Assembly (NCBI RefSeq): GCF_021155765.1
Contig: NC_060110.1
Location: 10,849,501 to 10,913,500, forward strand
Direction of reading: 5' to 3'
Length of the DNA stretch: 64,000 nt
From: Diprion similis
Lineage: Eukaryota; Arthropoda; Insecta; Hymenoptera; Diprionidae
Shown: piece by piece, positions 26,101 to 40,900 of the stretch
Layout of the letters: every line of letters starts with the position of its first letter
Numbering within the stretch: the stretch's first letter is position 1
The notes under the pieces: model-generated
Databases searched by the model: none
The model's input: only the letters and a program-made list of their open reading frames with translations
What the model was told of the DNA's origin: nothing
Position numbers and translations under genes: made by a program

Positions 26101-27997
26101 TTTGGGCCGAAAATTTCTCGTCTCGGAATCGATTCGTATGACCCTTTCTAGACTAATTCGACCCCAAGAAACTCAAAAAACACGTAAAAAATGGCGTGGG
26201 ACCAACAGCAGAGAAATGACGACGGAAATCTGCAGTTTTTCGGCTGTAACTTTGCAGGCGTTGCTCGCAGCGTATTGGGACTGCGCTCAATCGATTTCTC
26301 TCGCGAAATTACGTCGGAATAGTGCCTCACAGAATTAATTGCAGAACTTTTCAAAGTCGTCGAAATTTTTGCCAAAAATCCAAAGGGGTTAGCCTTACTT
26401 TTTTGCTGAATTTTTGGGCCGAAAATTTCTCGTCTCGGAATCGATTCGTATGACCCTTTCTAGACTAATTCGACCCAATAGAACTCAAAAAACACGTAAA
26501 AAATAGCGCGGGACCAACAGCAGAGAAATGACGACGAAAATCTGCAGTTTTTTGGCTGTAACTTTGCAGGCGTTGCTCGCAGCGTATTGGGACTGCGCTC
26601 AATCGATTTCTCTCTCAAAATTACGTCAGAATAGTGCCTCACAGAATTATTTGCAGCACTTTTCAAAGTCGTCGAAATTTTCGCCAAAAATCCAAAGGTG
26701 TTAGCCTTACTTTTTTGCTGAATTTTTGGGCCGAAAATTTCTCGTCTCGGAATCGATTCGTATGACCCTATCTAGACTAATTCGACCCAATAGAACTCAA
26801 AAAACACGTAAAAAATAGTGCGGGACCAACAGCAGAGAAATGACGACGAAAATCTGCAGTTTTTTGGCTGTAACTTTGCAGGCGTTGCTCGCAGCGTATT
26901 GGGACTGCGCTCAATCGATTTCTCTCGCAAAATTACGTCGGAATAGTGCCTCACAGAATTAATTGCAGCACTTTTCAAAGTCGTCGAAATTTTCGCCAAA
27001 AATCCAAAGGGGTTAGCCTTACTTTTTTGCTGAATTTCTGAGCCGAAAATTTCTCGTCTCCGAATCGATTCGTATGACCCTTTCTAGAGTAATTCGACCC
27101 CAAGGAACTCAAAAAACACGTAAAAAATGGCGTGGGACCAACAGCAGAGAAATGACGACGAAAATCTGCAGTTTTTTGGCTGTAACTTTGCAGGCGTTGC
27201 TCGCAGCGTATTGGGACTGCGCTCAATCGATTTCTCTCGCAAAATTACGTCGGAATTGTGCCTCACAGAATTATTTGCAGCACTTTTCAAAGTCGTCGAA
27301 ATTTTCGCCAAAAATCCAAAGGGGTTAGCCTTACTTTTTTGCTGAATTTCTGAGCCGAAAATTTCTCGTCTCGGAATCGATTCGTATGACCCTTTCTAGA
27401 CTAATTCGACCCCAAGGAACTCAAAAAACACGTTAAAAATAGCGTGGGACCAACAGCAGAGAAATGACGACGAAAATCTGCAGTTTTTTGGCTGTAACTT
27501 TGCAGGCGTTGCTCGCAGCGTATTCGGACTGCGCTCAATCGATTTCTCTCGCAAAATTACGTCGGAATAGTGCCTCACAGAATTAATTGCAGCACTTTTC
27601 AAAGTCGTCGAAATTTTCGCCAAAAATCCAAAGGGGTTAGCCTTACTTTTTTGCTGAATTTCTGAGCCGAAAATTTCTCGTCTCGAAATCGATTCGTATG
27701 ACCCTTTCTAGACTAATTCGACCCCAAGGAACTCAAAAAACACGTGAAAAATAGCGTGGGACCAACAGCAGAGAAATGACGACGAAAATCTGCAGTTTTT
27801 TAGCTGTAACTTTGCAGGCGTTGCTCGCAGCGTATTGGGACTGCGCTCAATCGATTTCTCTCGCAAAATTACGTCGGAATAGTGCCTCACAGAAGTAATT
27901 GCAGCACTTTTCGAAGTCGTCGAAATTTTCGCCAAAAATCCAAAGGGGTTAGCCTTACTTTTTTGCTGAATTTCTGAGCCGAAAATTTCTCGTCTCG

Positions 27998-28164
27998 GAA
28001 TCGATTCGTATGACCCTTTCTAGACTAATTCGACCCCAAGGAACTCAAAAAACACGTAAAAAATAGCGTGGGACCAACAGCAGAGAAATGACGACGAAAA
28101 TCTGCAGTTTTTTACATAGCCTTACTTTTTTGCTGAATTTCTGAGCCGAAAATTTCTCGTCTCG
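27998..28164. repeat. Truncated satellite monomer (167 bp), copy 3
   Basis: Same deletion junction (acat at 28114-28117) as the copies at 15.9 and 19.8 kb, but its neighbours differ, which suggests it was moved or exposed to more exchange after the deletion arose. Confidence 0.92.
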
Positions 28165-29434
28165 GAATCGATTCGTATGACCCTTTCTAGACTAATTCGA
28201 CCCCAAGGAACTCAAAAAACACGTAAAAAATAGCGTGGGACCAACAGCAGAGAAATGACGACGAAAATCTGCAGTTTTTTGGCTGTAACTTTGCAGGCGT
28301 TGCTCGCAGCGTATTGGGACTGCGCTCAATCGATTTCTCTCGCAAAATTACGTCGGAATTGTGCCTCACAGAATTAATTGCAGCACTTTTCAAAGTCGTC
28401 GAAATTTTCGCCAAAAATCCAAAGGGGTTAGCCTTACTTTTCCGCTGAATTTTTGAGCCGAAAATTTCTCGTCTCGGAATCGATTCGTATGACCCTTTCT
28501 AGACTAATTCGACCCCAAAGAACTCAAAAAACACGTAAAAAATAGCGCGGGACCAACAGCAGAGAAATGACGACGAAAATCTGCAGTTTTTTGGCTGTAA
28601 CTTTGCAGGCGTTGCTCGCAGCGTATTGCGACTGCGCTCAATCGATTTCTCTCGCAAAATTACGTCGGAATAGTGCCTCACAGAATTAATTGCAGCACTT
28701 TTCAAAGTCGTCGAAATTTTCGCCAAAAATCCAAAGGGGTTAGCCTTACTTTTTTGCTGAATTTCTGAGCCGAAAATTTCTCGTCTCGGAATCGATTCGT
28801 ATGACCCTTTCTAGACTAATTCGACCCCAAGGAACTCAAAAAACACGTAAAAAATAGCGTGGGACCAACAGCAGAGAAATGACGACGAAAATCTGCAGTT
28901 TTTCGGCTGTAACTTTGCAGGCGTTGCTCGCAGCGTATTGGGACTGCGCTCAATCGATTTCTCTCGCAAAATTACGTCGGAATAGTGCCTCACAGAATTA
29001 TTTGCAGCACTTTTCAAAGTCGTCGAAATTTTCGCCAAACATCCAAAGGGGTTAGCCTTACTTTTTTGCCGAATTTCTGAGCCGAAAATTTCTCGTCTCG
29101 GAATCGATTCGTATGACCCTTTCTCGACTAATTCGACCCCAAGGAACTCAAAAAACACGTAAAAAATAGCGTGGGACCAACAGCAGAGAAATGACGTCGA
29201 AAATCTGCAGTTTTTTGGCTGTAACTTTGCAGGCGTTGCTCGCAGCGTATTGAGACTGCGCTCAATCGATTTCTCTCGCGAAATTACGTCGGAATAGTGC
29301 CTCACAGAATTAAGTGCAGCACTTTTCAAAGTCGTCGAAATTTTCGCCAAAAATCCAAAGGGGTTAGCCTTACTTTTTCGCTGAATTTTTGAGCCGGAAA
29401 TTTCTCGTCTCGGAATCGATTCGTATGACCCTTT

Positions 29435-32400
29435 CTAGACTAATTTGACCCCAAAGAACTCAAAAAACACGTAAAAAATAGCGCGGGACCAACAGCAGAG
29501 AAATGACGACGAAAATCTGCAGTTTTTTGGCTGTAACTTTGCAGGCGTTGCTCGCAGCGTATTGGGACTGCGCTCAATCGATTTCTCTCGCAAAATTACG
29601 TCGGAATAGTGCCTCACAGAATTAATTGCGGCACTTTTCAAAGTCGTCGAAATTTTCGCCAAAAATCCAAAGGGGTTAGCCTTACTTTTTTGCTGAATTT
29701 CTGAGCCGAAAATTTCTCGTCTCAGAATCGATTCGTGTGACCCTTTCCAGACTAATTCGACCCCAAGGAACTCAAAAAACACGTTAAAAATAGCGTGGGA
29801 CCAACAGCAGAGAAATGACGACGAAAGTCTGCAGTTTTTTGGCTGTAACTTTGCAGGCGTTGCTCGCAGCGTATTGGGACTGCGCTCAATCGATTTCTCT
29901 CGCAAAATTACGTCGGAATCGTGCCTCACAGAATTAATTGCAGCACTTTTCAAAGTCGTCGAAATTTTCGCCAAAAATCCAAAGGGGTTAGCCTTACTTT
30001 TTTGCTGAATTTCTGAGCCGAAAATTTCTCGTCTCGGAATCGATTCGTATGACCCTTTCTAGACTAATTCGACCCCAAGGAACTCAAAAAACACGTAAAA
30101 AATGGCGTGGGACCAACAGCAGAGAAATGACGACGAAAATCTGCAGTTTTTTGGCTGTAACTTTGCAGGCGTTGCTCGCAGCGTATTGGGACTGCGCTCA
30201 ATCGATTTCTCTCGCAAAATTACGTCGGAATAGTGCCTCACAGAATTAATTGCAGCACTTTTCAAAGTCGTCGAAATTGTCGCCAAAAATCCAAAGGGGT
30301 TAGCCTTACTTTTTTGCTGAATTTCTGAGCCGAAAATTTCTCGTCTCGGAATCGATTCGTATGACCCTTTCTAGACTAATTCGACCCCAAGGAACTCAAA
30401 AAACACGTAAAAAATGGCGTGGGACCAACAGCAGAGAAATGACGACGAAAATCTGCAGTTTTTCGGCTGTAACTTTGCAGGCGTTGCTCGCAGCGTATTG
30501 GGACTGCGCTCAATCGATTTCTCTCGCAAAATTACGTCGGAATAGTGCCTCACGAAATTAATTGCAGCACTTTTCAAAGTCGTCGAAATTTTCGCCAAAA
30601 ATCCAAAGGGGTTAGCCTTCCTTTTTTGCCGAATTTCTGAGCCAAAAATTTCTCGTCTCGGAATTGATTCGTATGACCCTTTCTCGACTAATTCGACCCC
30701 AAGGAACTCAAAAAACACGTAAAAAATAGCGTGGGACGAACAGCAGAGAAATGACGACGAAAATCTGCAGTTTTTTGGCTGTAACTTTGGATCCGTTGCT
30801 CGCAGCGTATTGGGACTGCGCTCAATCGATTTCTCTCGCAAAATTACGTCGGAATTGTGCCTCACAGAATTAATTGCAGCACTTTTCAAAGTCGTCGAAA
30901 TTTTCGCCGAAAATCCAAAGGGGTTAGCCTTACTTTTTCGCTGAATTTTTGAGCTGAAAATTTCTCGTCTCGGAATCGATTCGTATGACCCTTTCTAGAC
31001 TAATTCGACCCCAAAGAACTCAAAAAACACGTAAAAAATAGCGCGGGACCAACAGCAGAGAAATGACGACGAAAATCTGCAGTTTTTTGGCTGTAACTTT
31101 GCAGGCGTTGCTCGCAGCGTATTGGGACTGCGCTCAATCGATTTCCCTTGCAAAATTACGTCGGAATAGTGCCTCACAGAATTAATTGCGGCACTTTTCA
31201 AAGTCGTCGAAATTTTCGCCAAAAATCCAAAGGGGTTAGCCTTACTTTTTTGCTGAATTTCTGAGCCGAAAATTTCTCGTCTCAGAATCGATTCGTGTGA
31301 CCCTTTCCAGACTAATTCGACCCCAAGGAACTCAAAAAACACGTTAAAAATAGCGTGGGACCAACAGCAGAGAAATGACGACGAAAATCTGCAGTTTTTT
31401 GGCTGTAACTTTGCAGGCGTTGCTCGCAGCGTATTGGGACTGCGCTCAATCGATTTCTCTCGCAAAATTACGTCGGAATCGTGCCTTACAGAATTAATTG
31501 CAGCACTTTTCAAAGTCGTCGAAATTTTCGCCAAAAATCCAAAGGGGTTAGCCTTACTTTTTTGCTGAATTTCTGAGCCGAGAATTTCTCGTCTCGGAAT
31601 CGATTCGTATGACCCTTTCTAGACTAATTCGACCCTAAGGAACTCAAAAAACACGTAAAAAATAGCGTGGGACCAACAGCAGAGAAATGACGACGAAAAT
31701 CTGCAGTTTTTTGGCTGTAACTTTGCAGGCGTTGCTCGCAGCGTATTGGGACTGCGCTCAATCGATTTCTCTCGCAAAATTACGTCGGAATAGTGCCTCA
31801 CAGAATTAATTGCAGCACTTTTCAAAGTCGTCGAAATTTTCGCCAAAAATCCAAAGGGGTTAGCCTTACTTTTTTGCTGAATTTCTGAGCCGAAAATTTC
31901 TCGTCTCGGAATCGATTCGTATGACCCTTTCTAGACTAATTCGACCCCAAGGAACTCAAAAAACACGTAAAAAATGGCGTGGGACCAACAGCAGAGAAAT
32001 GACGACGAAAATCTGCAGTTTTTCGGCTGTAACTTTGCAGGCGTTGCTCGCAGCGTATTGGGACTGCGCTCAATCGATTTCTCTCGCAAAATTACGTCGG
32101 AATAGTGCCTCACAGAATTAATTGCAGCACTTTTCAAAGTCGTCGAAATTTTCGCCAAAAATCCAAAGGGGTTAGCCTTACTTTTTTGCCGAATTTCTGA
32201 GCCAAAAATTTCTCGTCTCGGAATTGATTCGTATGACCCTTTCTCGACTAATTCGACCCCAAGGAACTCAAAAAACACGTAAAAAATAGCGTGGGACGAA
32301 CAGCAGAGAAATGACGACGAAAATCTGCAGTTTTTTGGCTGTAACTTTGGATCCGTTGCTCGCAGCGTATTGGGACTGCGCTCAATCGATTTCTCTCGCA

Positions 32401-32555
32401 AAATTACGTCGGAATTGTGCCTCACAGAATTAATTGCAGCACTTTTCAAAGTCGTCGAAATTTTCGCCAAAAATCCAAAGGGGTTAGCCTTACTTTTTCG
32501 CTGAATTTTTGAGCTGAAAATTTCTCGTCTCGGAATCGATTCGTATGACCCTTTC
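29435..32555. repeat. Higher-order duplication, five-monomer period (1560 bp)
   Basis: A GGATCC-containing variant of the unit occurs at 30789-30794 and 32349-32354, exactly 1560 bp (5 x 312) apart. It is accompanied by other shared private variants (gggacgaacagcag, gagccaaaaatttc, gaattgattcg). The outer limits are approximate. Confidence 0.75.
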
Positions 32556-34979
32556 TAGACTAATTCGACCCCAAAGAACTCAAAAAACACGTTAAAAATA
32601 GCGCGGGACCAACAGCAGAGAAATGACGACGAAAATCTGCAGTTTTTTGGCTGTAACTTTGCAGGCGTTGCTCGCAGCGTATTGGGACTGCGCTCAATCG
32701 ATTTCCCTCGCAAAATTACGTCGGAATAGTGCCTCACAGAATTAATTGCAGCACTTTTCAAAGTCGTCGAAATTTTCGCCAAAAATCCAAAGGGGTTAGC
32801 CTTACTTTTTTGCCGAATTTCTGAGCCGAAAATTTCTCGTCTCGGAATCGATTCGTATGACCCTTTCTCGACTAATTCGACCCCAAGGAACTCAAAAAAC
32901 AGGTGAAAAATAGCGTGGGACCAACAGCAGAGAAATGACGACGAAAATCTGCAGTTTTTTGGCTGTAACTTTGCAGGCGTTGCTCGCGGCGTATTGGGAC
33001 TGCGCTCAATCGATTTCTCTCGCGAAATTACGTCGGAATAGTGCCTCACAGAATTAATTGCAGCACTTTTCAAAGTCGTCGAAATTTTCGCCAAAAATCC
33101 AAAGGGGTTAGCCTTACTTTTTCGCTGAATTTTTGAGCTGAAAATTTCTCGTCTCGGAATCGATTCGTATGACCCTTTCTAGACTAATTCGACCCCAAAG
33201 AACTCAAAAAACACGTAAAAAATAGCGCGGGACCAACAGCAGAGAAATGACGACGAAAATCTGCAGTTTTTTGGCTGTAACTTTGCAGGCGTTGCACGCA
33301 GCGTATTGAGACTGCGCTCAATCGATTTCTCTCGCAAAATTACGTCGGAATAGTGCCTCACAGAATTAATTGCAGCACTTTTCAAAGTCGTCGAAATTTT
33401 CGCCAAAAATCCAAAGGGGTTAGCCTTACTTTTTTGCTGAATTTCTGAGCCGAAAATTTCTCGTCTCGGAATCGATTCGTATGACCCTTTCTAGACTAAT
33501 TCGACCCCAAGGAACTCAAAAAACACGTAAAAAATAGCGTGGGACCAACAGCAGAGAAATGACGACGAAAATCTGCAGTTTTTTGGCTGTAACTTTGCAG
33601 GCGTTGCTCGCAGCGTATTAGGACTGCGCTCAATCGATTTCTCTCGCAAAATTACGTCGGAATAGTGCCTCACAGAATTAATTGCAGCACTTTTCAAAGT
33701 CGTCGAAATTTTCGCCAAAAATCCAAAGGGGTTAGCCTTACTTTTTTGCCGAATTTCTGAGCCGAAAATTTCTCGTCCCGGAATCGATTCGTATGACCCT
33801 TTCTCGACTAATTCGACCCCAAGGAACTCAAAAAACACGTAAAAAATAGCGTGGGACCAACAGCAGAGAAATGACGACGAAAATCTGCAGTTTTTTGGCT
33901 GTAACTTTGCAGGCGTTGCTCGCGGCGTATTGGGACTGCGCTCAATCGATTTCTCTCGCGAAATTACGTCGGAATAGTGCCTCACAGAATTAATTGCAGC
34001 ACTTTTCAAAGTCGTCGAAATTTTCGCCAAAAATCCAAAGGGGTTAGCCTTACTTTTTTGCTGAATTTCTGAGCCGAAAATTTCTCGTCTCAGAATCGAT
34101 TCGTGTGACCCTTTCCAGACTAATTTGACCCCAAGGAACTCAAAAAACACGTTAAAAATAGCGTGGGACCAACAGCAGAGAAATGACGACGAAAATCTGC
34201 AGTTTTTTGGCTGTAACTTTGCAGGCGTTGCTCGCAGCGTATTGGGACTGCGCTCAATCGATTTCTCTCGCAAAATTACGTCGGAATCGTGCCTCACAGA
34301 ATTAATTGCAGCACTTTTCAAAGTCGTCAAAATTTTCGCCAAAAATCCAAAGGGGTTAGCCTTACTTTCTTGCTGAATTTCTGAGCTGAAAATTTCTCGT
34401 CTCGGAATCGATTCGTATGACCCTTTCTAGACTAATTCGACCCCGTAGAATTCAAAAAACACGTAAAAAATAGCGTGGGACCAACAGCAGAGAAATGACG
34501 ACGAAAATCTGCAGTTTTTCGGCTGTAACTTTGCAGGCGTTGCTCGCAGCGTATTGGGACTGCGCTCAATCGATTTCTCTCGCAAAATTACGTCGGAATA
34601 GTGCCTCACAGAATTAATTGCAGCACTTTTCAAAGTCGTCGAAATTTTCGCCAAAAATCCAAAGGGGTTAGCCTTACTTTTTTGCTGAATTTCTGAGCCG
34701 AAAATTTCTCGTCTCGGGATCGATTCGTATGACCCTTTCTAGACTAATTCGACCCCGTAGAACTCAAAAAACACGTGTAAAATAGCGTGGGACCAACAGC
34801 AGAGAAATGACGACGAAAATCTGCAGTTTTTTGGCTGTAACTTTGCAGGCGTTGCTCGCAGCGTATTGGGACTGCGCTCAATCGATTTCTCTCGCAAAAT
34901 TACGTCGGAATAGTGCCTCACAGAATTAATTGCAGCACTTTCCAAAGTCGTCGAAATTTTCGCCAAAAATCCAAAGGGG

Positions 34980-37900
34980 TTAGCCTTACTTTTTTGCTGA
35001 ATTTCTGAGCCGAAAATTTCTCGTCTCGGAATCGATTCGTATGACCCTTTCTAGACTAATTCGACCCCAAGGAACTCAAAAAACACGTAAAAAATAGCGT
35101 GGGACCAACAGCAGAGAAATGACGACGAAAATCTGCAGTTTTTTGGCTGTAACTTTGCAGGCGTTGCTCGCAGCGTATTGGGACTGCGCTCAATCGATTT
35201 CTCTCGCGAAATTACGTCGGAATAGTGCCTTACAGAATTAATTGCAGCACTTTTCAAAGTCGTCGAAATTTTCGCCAAAAATCCAAAGGGGTTAGCCTTA
35301 CTTTTCCGCTGAATTTTTGAGCCGAAAATTTCTCGTCTCGGAATCGATTCGTATGACCCTTTCTAGACTAATTCGACCCCAAAGAACTCAAAAAACACGT
35401 AAAAAATAGCGCGGGACCAACAGCAGAGAAATGACGACGAAAATCTGCAGTTTTTTGGCTGTAACTTTGCAGGCGTTGCTCGCAGCGTATTGGGACTGCG
35501 CTCAATCGATTTCTCTCGCAAAATTACGTCGGAATAGTGCCTCACAGAATTAATTGCAGCACTTTTCAAAGTCGTCGAAATTTTCGCCAAAAATCCAAAG
35601 GGGTTAGCCTTACTTTTTTGCCGAATTTCTGAGCCGAAAATTTCTCGTCTCGGAATCGATTCGTATGACCCTTTCTCGACTAATTCGACCCCAAGGAACT
35701 CAAAAAACACGTAAAAAATAGCGTGGGACCAACAGCAGAGAAATGACGACGAAAATCTGCAGTTTTTTGGCTGTAACTTTGCAGGCGTTGCTCGCAGCGT
35801 ATTGAGACTGCGCTCAATCGATTTCTCTGGCGAAATTACGTCGGAATAGTGCCTCACAGAATTAATTGCAGCACTTTTCAAAGTCGTCGAAATTTTCGCC
35901 AAAAATCCAAAGGGGTTAGCCTTACTTTTTCGCTGAATTTTTGAGCTGAAAATTTCTCGTCTCGGAATCGATTCGTATGACCCTTTCTAGACTAATTCGA
36001 CCCCAAAGAACTCAAAAAACACGTAAAAAATAGCGCGGGACCAACAGCAGAGAAATGACGACGAAAATCTGCAGTTTTTTGGCTGTAACTTTGCAGGCGT
36101 TGCTCGCAGCGTATTGGGACTGCGCTCAATCGATTTCTCTTGCAAAATTACGTCGGAATAGTGCCTCACAGAATTAATTGCAGCACTTTTCAAAGTCGTC
36201 GAAATTTTCGCTAAAAATCCAAAGGGGTTAGCCTTACTTTTTTGCCGAATTTCTGAGCCGAAAATTTCTCGTCTCGGAATCGATTCGTATGACCCTTTCT
36301 CGACTAATTCGACCCTAAGGAACTCAAAAAACACGTAAAAAATAGCGTGGGACCAACAGCAGAGAAATGACGACGGAAATCTGCAGTTTTTTGGCTGTAA
36401 CTTCGCAGGCGTTGCTCGCAGCGTATTGGGACTGCGCTCAATCGATTTCTCTCGCGAAATTACGTCGGAATAGTGCCTCACAGAATTAATTGCAGCACTT
36501 TTCAAAGTCGTCGAAATTTTCGCCAAAAATCCAAAGGGGTTAGCCTTACTTTTTCGCTGAATTTTTGAGCCGAAATCTTCTCGTCTCGGAATCGATTCGT
36601 ATGACCCTTTCTAGACTAATTCGACCCCAAAGAACTCAAAAAACACGTAAAAAATAGCGCGGGACCAACAGCAGAGAAATGACGACGAAAATCTGCAGTT
36701 TTTTGGCTGTAACTTTGCAGGCGTTGCTCGCAGCGTATTGGGACTGCGCTCAATCGATTTCTCTCGCAAAATTACGTCGGAATCGTGCCTCACAGAATTA
36801 ATTGCAGCACTTTTCAAAGTCGTCAAAATTTTCGCCAAAAATCCAAAGGGGTTAGCCTTACTTTTTTGCTGAATTTCTGAGCTGAAAATTTCTCGTCTCG
36901 GAATCGATTTGTATGACCCTTTCTAGACTAATTCGACCCCGTAGAACTCAAAAAACACGTAAAAAATAGCGTGGGACCAACAGCAGAGAAATGACGACGA
37001 AAATCTGCAGTTTTTCGGCTGTAACTTTGCAGGCGTTGCTCGCAGCGTATTGAGACTGCGCTCAATCGATTTCTCTCGCGAAATTACGTCGGAATAGTGC
37101 CTCACAGAATTAATTGCAGCACTTTTCAAAGTCGTCGAAATTTTCGCCAAAAATCCAAAGGGGTTAGCCTTACTTTTTCGCTGAATTTTTGAGCTGAAAA
37201 TTTCTCGTCTCGGAATCGATTCGTATGACCCTTTCTAGACTAATTCGACCCCAAAGAACTCAAAAAACACGTAAAAAATTGCGCGGGACCAACAGCAGAG
37301 AAATGACGACGAAAATCTGCAGTTTTTTGGCTGTAACTTTGCAGGCGTTGCTCGCAGCGTATTGGGACTGCGCTCAATCGATTTCTCTCGCAAAATTACG
37401 TCGGAATCGTGCCTCACAGAATTAATTGCAGCACTTTTCAAAGTCGTCAAAATTTTCGCCAAAAATCCAAAGGGGTTAGCCTTACTTTTTTGCTGAATTT
37501 CTGAGCTGAAAATTTCTCGTCTCGGAATCGATTCGTATGACCCTTTCTAGACTAATTCGACCCCGTAGAACTCAAAAAACACGTAAAAAATAGCGTGGGA
37601 CCAACAGCAGAGAAATGACGACGAAAATCTGCAGTTTTTCGGCTGTAACTTTGCAGGCGTTGCTCGCAGCGTATTGAGACTGCGCTCAATCGATTACTCT
37701 CGCGAAATTACGTCGGAATAGTGCCTCACAGAATTAATTGCAGCACTTTTCAAAGTCGTCGAAATTTTCGCCAAAAATCCAAAGGGGTTAGCCTTACTTT
37801 TTCGCTGAATTTTTGAGCTGAAAATTTCTCGTCTCGGAATCGATTCGTATGACCCTTTCTAGACTAATTCGACCCCAAAGAACTCAAAAAACACGTAAAA

Positions 37901-40900
37901 AATAGCGCGGGACCAACAGCAGAGAAATGACGACGAAAATCTGCAGTTTTTTGGCTGTAACTTTGCAGGCGTTGCTCGCAGCGTATTGAGACTGCGCTCA
38001 ATCGATTTCTCTCGCAAAATTACGTCGGAATAGTGCCTCACAGAATTAATTGCAGCACTTTTCAAAGTCGTCGAAATTTTCGCTAAAAATCCAAAGGGGT
38101 TAGCCTTACTTTTTTGCCGAATTTCTGAGCCGAAAATTTCTCGTCTCGGAATCGATTCGTATGACCCTTTCTCGACTAATTCGACCCTAAGGAACTCAAA
38201 AAACACGTAAAAAATAGCGTGGGACCAACAGCAGAGAAATGACGACGAAAATCTGCAGTTTTTCGGCTGTAACTTCGCAGGCGTTGCTCGCAGCGTATTG
38301 GGACTGCGCTCAATCGATTTCTCTCGCAAAATTACGTCGGAATAGTGCCTCACAGAATTAATTGCAGCACTTTCCAAAGTCGTCGAAATTTTCGCCAAAA
38401 ATCCAAAGGGGTTAGCCTTACTTTTTTGCTGAATTTCTGAGCCGAAAATTTCTCGTCTCGGAATCGATTCGTATGACCCTTTCTAGACTAATTCGACCCC
38501 AAGGAACTCAAAAAACACGTAAAAAATAGCGTGGGACCAACAGCAGAGAAATGACGACGAAAATCTGCAGTTTTTTGGCTGTAACTTTGCAGGCGTTGCT
38601 CGCAGCGTATTGGGACTGCGCTCAATCGATTTCTCTCGCGAAATTACGTCGGAATAGTGCCTTACAGAATTAATTGCAGCACTTTTCAAAGTCGTCGAAA
38701 TTTTCGCCAAAAATCCAAAGGGGTTAGCCTTACTTTTCCGCTGAATTTTTGAGCCGAAAATTTCTCGTCTCGGAATCGATTCGTATGACCCTTTCTAGAC
38801 TAATTCGACCCCAAAGAACTCAAAAAACACGTAAAAAATAGCGCGGGACCAACAGCAGAGAAATGACGACGAAAATCTGCAGTTTTTTGGCTGTAACTTT
38901 GCAGGCGTTGCTCGCAGCGTATTGGGACTGCGCTCAATCGATTTCTCTCGCAAAATTACGTCGGAATAGTGCCTCACAGAATTAATTGCAGCACTTTTCA
39001 AAGTCGTCGAAATTTTCGCCAAAAATCCAAAGGGGTTAGCCTTACTTTTTTGCCGAATTTCTGAGCCGAAAATTTCTCGTCTCGGAATCGATTCGTATGA
39101 CCCTTTCTCGACTAATTCGACCCCAAGGAACTCAAAAAACACGTAAAAAATAGCGTGGGACCAACAGCAGAGAAATGACGACGAAAATCTGCAGTTTTTT
39201 GGCTGTAACTTTGCAGGCGTTGCTCGCAGCGTATTGAGACTGCGCTCAATCGATTTCTCTGGCGAAATTACGTCGGAATAGTGCCTCACAGAATTAATTG
39301 CAGCACTTTTCAAAGTCGTCGAAATTTTCGCCAAAAATCCAAAGGGGTTAGCCTTACTTTTTCGCTGAATTTTTGAGCTGAAAATTTCTCGTCTCGGAAT
39401 CGATTCGTATGACCCTTTCTAGACTAATTCGACCCCAAAGAACTCAAAAAACACGTAAAAAATAGCGCGGGACCAACAGCAGAGAAATGACGACGAAAAT
39501 CTGCAGTTTTTTGGCTGTAACTTTGCAGGCGTTGCTCGCAGCGTATTGGGACTGCGCTCAATCGATTTCTCTTGCAAAATTACGTCGGAATAGTGCCTCA
39601 CAGAATTAATTGCAGCACTTTTCAAAGTCGTCGAAATTTTCGCTAAAAATCCAAAGGGGTTAGCCTTACTTTTTTGCCGAATTTCTGAGCCGAAAATTTC
39701 TCGTCTCGGAATCGATTCGTATGACCCTTTCTCGACTAATTCGACCCTAAGGAACTCAAAAAACACGTAAAAAATAGCGTGGGACCAACAGCAGAGAAAT
39801 GACGACGGAAATCTGCAGTTTTTTGGCTGTAACTTCGCAGGCGTTGCTCGCAGCGTATTGGGACTGCGCTCAATCGATTTCTCTCGCGAAATTACGTCGG
39901 AATAGTGCCTCACAGAATTAATTGCAGCACTTTTCAAAGTCGTCGAAATTTTCGCCAAAAATCCAAAGGGGTTAGCCTTACTTTTTCGCTGAATTTTTGA
40001 GCCGAAATCTTCTCGTCTCGGAATCGATTCGTATGACCCTTTCTAGACTAATTCGACCCCAAAGAACTCAAAAAACACGTAAAAAATAGCGCGGGACCAA
40101 CAGCAGAGAAATGACGACGAAAATCTGCAGTTTTTTGGCTGTAACTTTGCAGGCGTTGCTCGCAGCGTATTGGGACTGCGCTCAATCGATTTCTCTCGCA
40201 AAATTACGTCGGAATCGTGCCTCACAGAATTAATTGCAGCACTTTTCAAAGTCGTCAAAATTTTCGCCAAAAATCCAAAGGGGTTAGCCTTACTTTTTTG
40301 CTGAATTTCTGAGCTGAAAATTTCTCGTCTCGGAATCGATTTGTATGACCCTTTCTAGACTAATTCGACCCCGTAGAACTCAAAAAACACGTAAAAAATA
40401 GCGTGGGACCAACAGCAGAGAAATGACGACGAAAATCTGCAGTTTTTCGGCTGTAACTTTGCAGGCGTTGCTCGCAGCGTATTGAGACTGCGCTCAATCG
40501 ATTTCTCTCGCGAAATTACGTCGGAATAGTGCCTCACAGAATTAATTGCAGCACTTTTCAAAGTCATCGAAATTTTCGCCAAAAATCCAAAGGGGTTAGC
40601 CTTACTTTTTCGCTGAATTTTTGAGCTGAAAATTTCTCGTCTCGGAATCGATTCGTATGACCCTTTCTAGACTAATTCGACCCCAAAGAACTCAAAAAAC
40701 ACGTAAAAAATTGCGCGGGACCAACAGCAGAGAAATGACGACGAAAATCTGCAGTTTTTTGGCTGTAACTTTGCAGGCGTTGCTCGCAGCGTATTGGGAC
40801 TGCGCTCAATCGATTTCTCTCGCAAAATTACGTCGGAATCGTGCCTCACAGAATTAATTGCAGCACTTTTCAAAGTCGTCAAAATTTTCGCCAAAAATCC

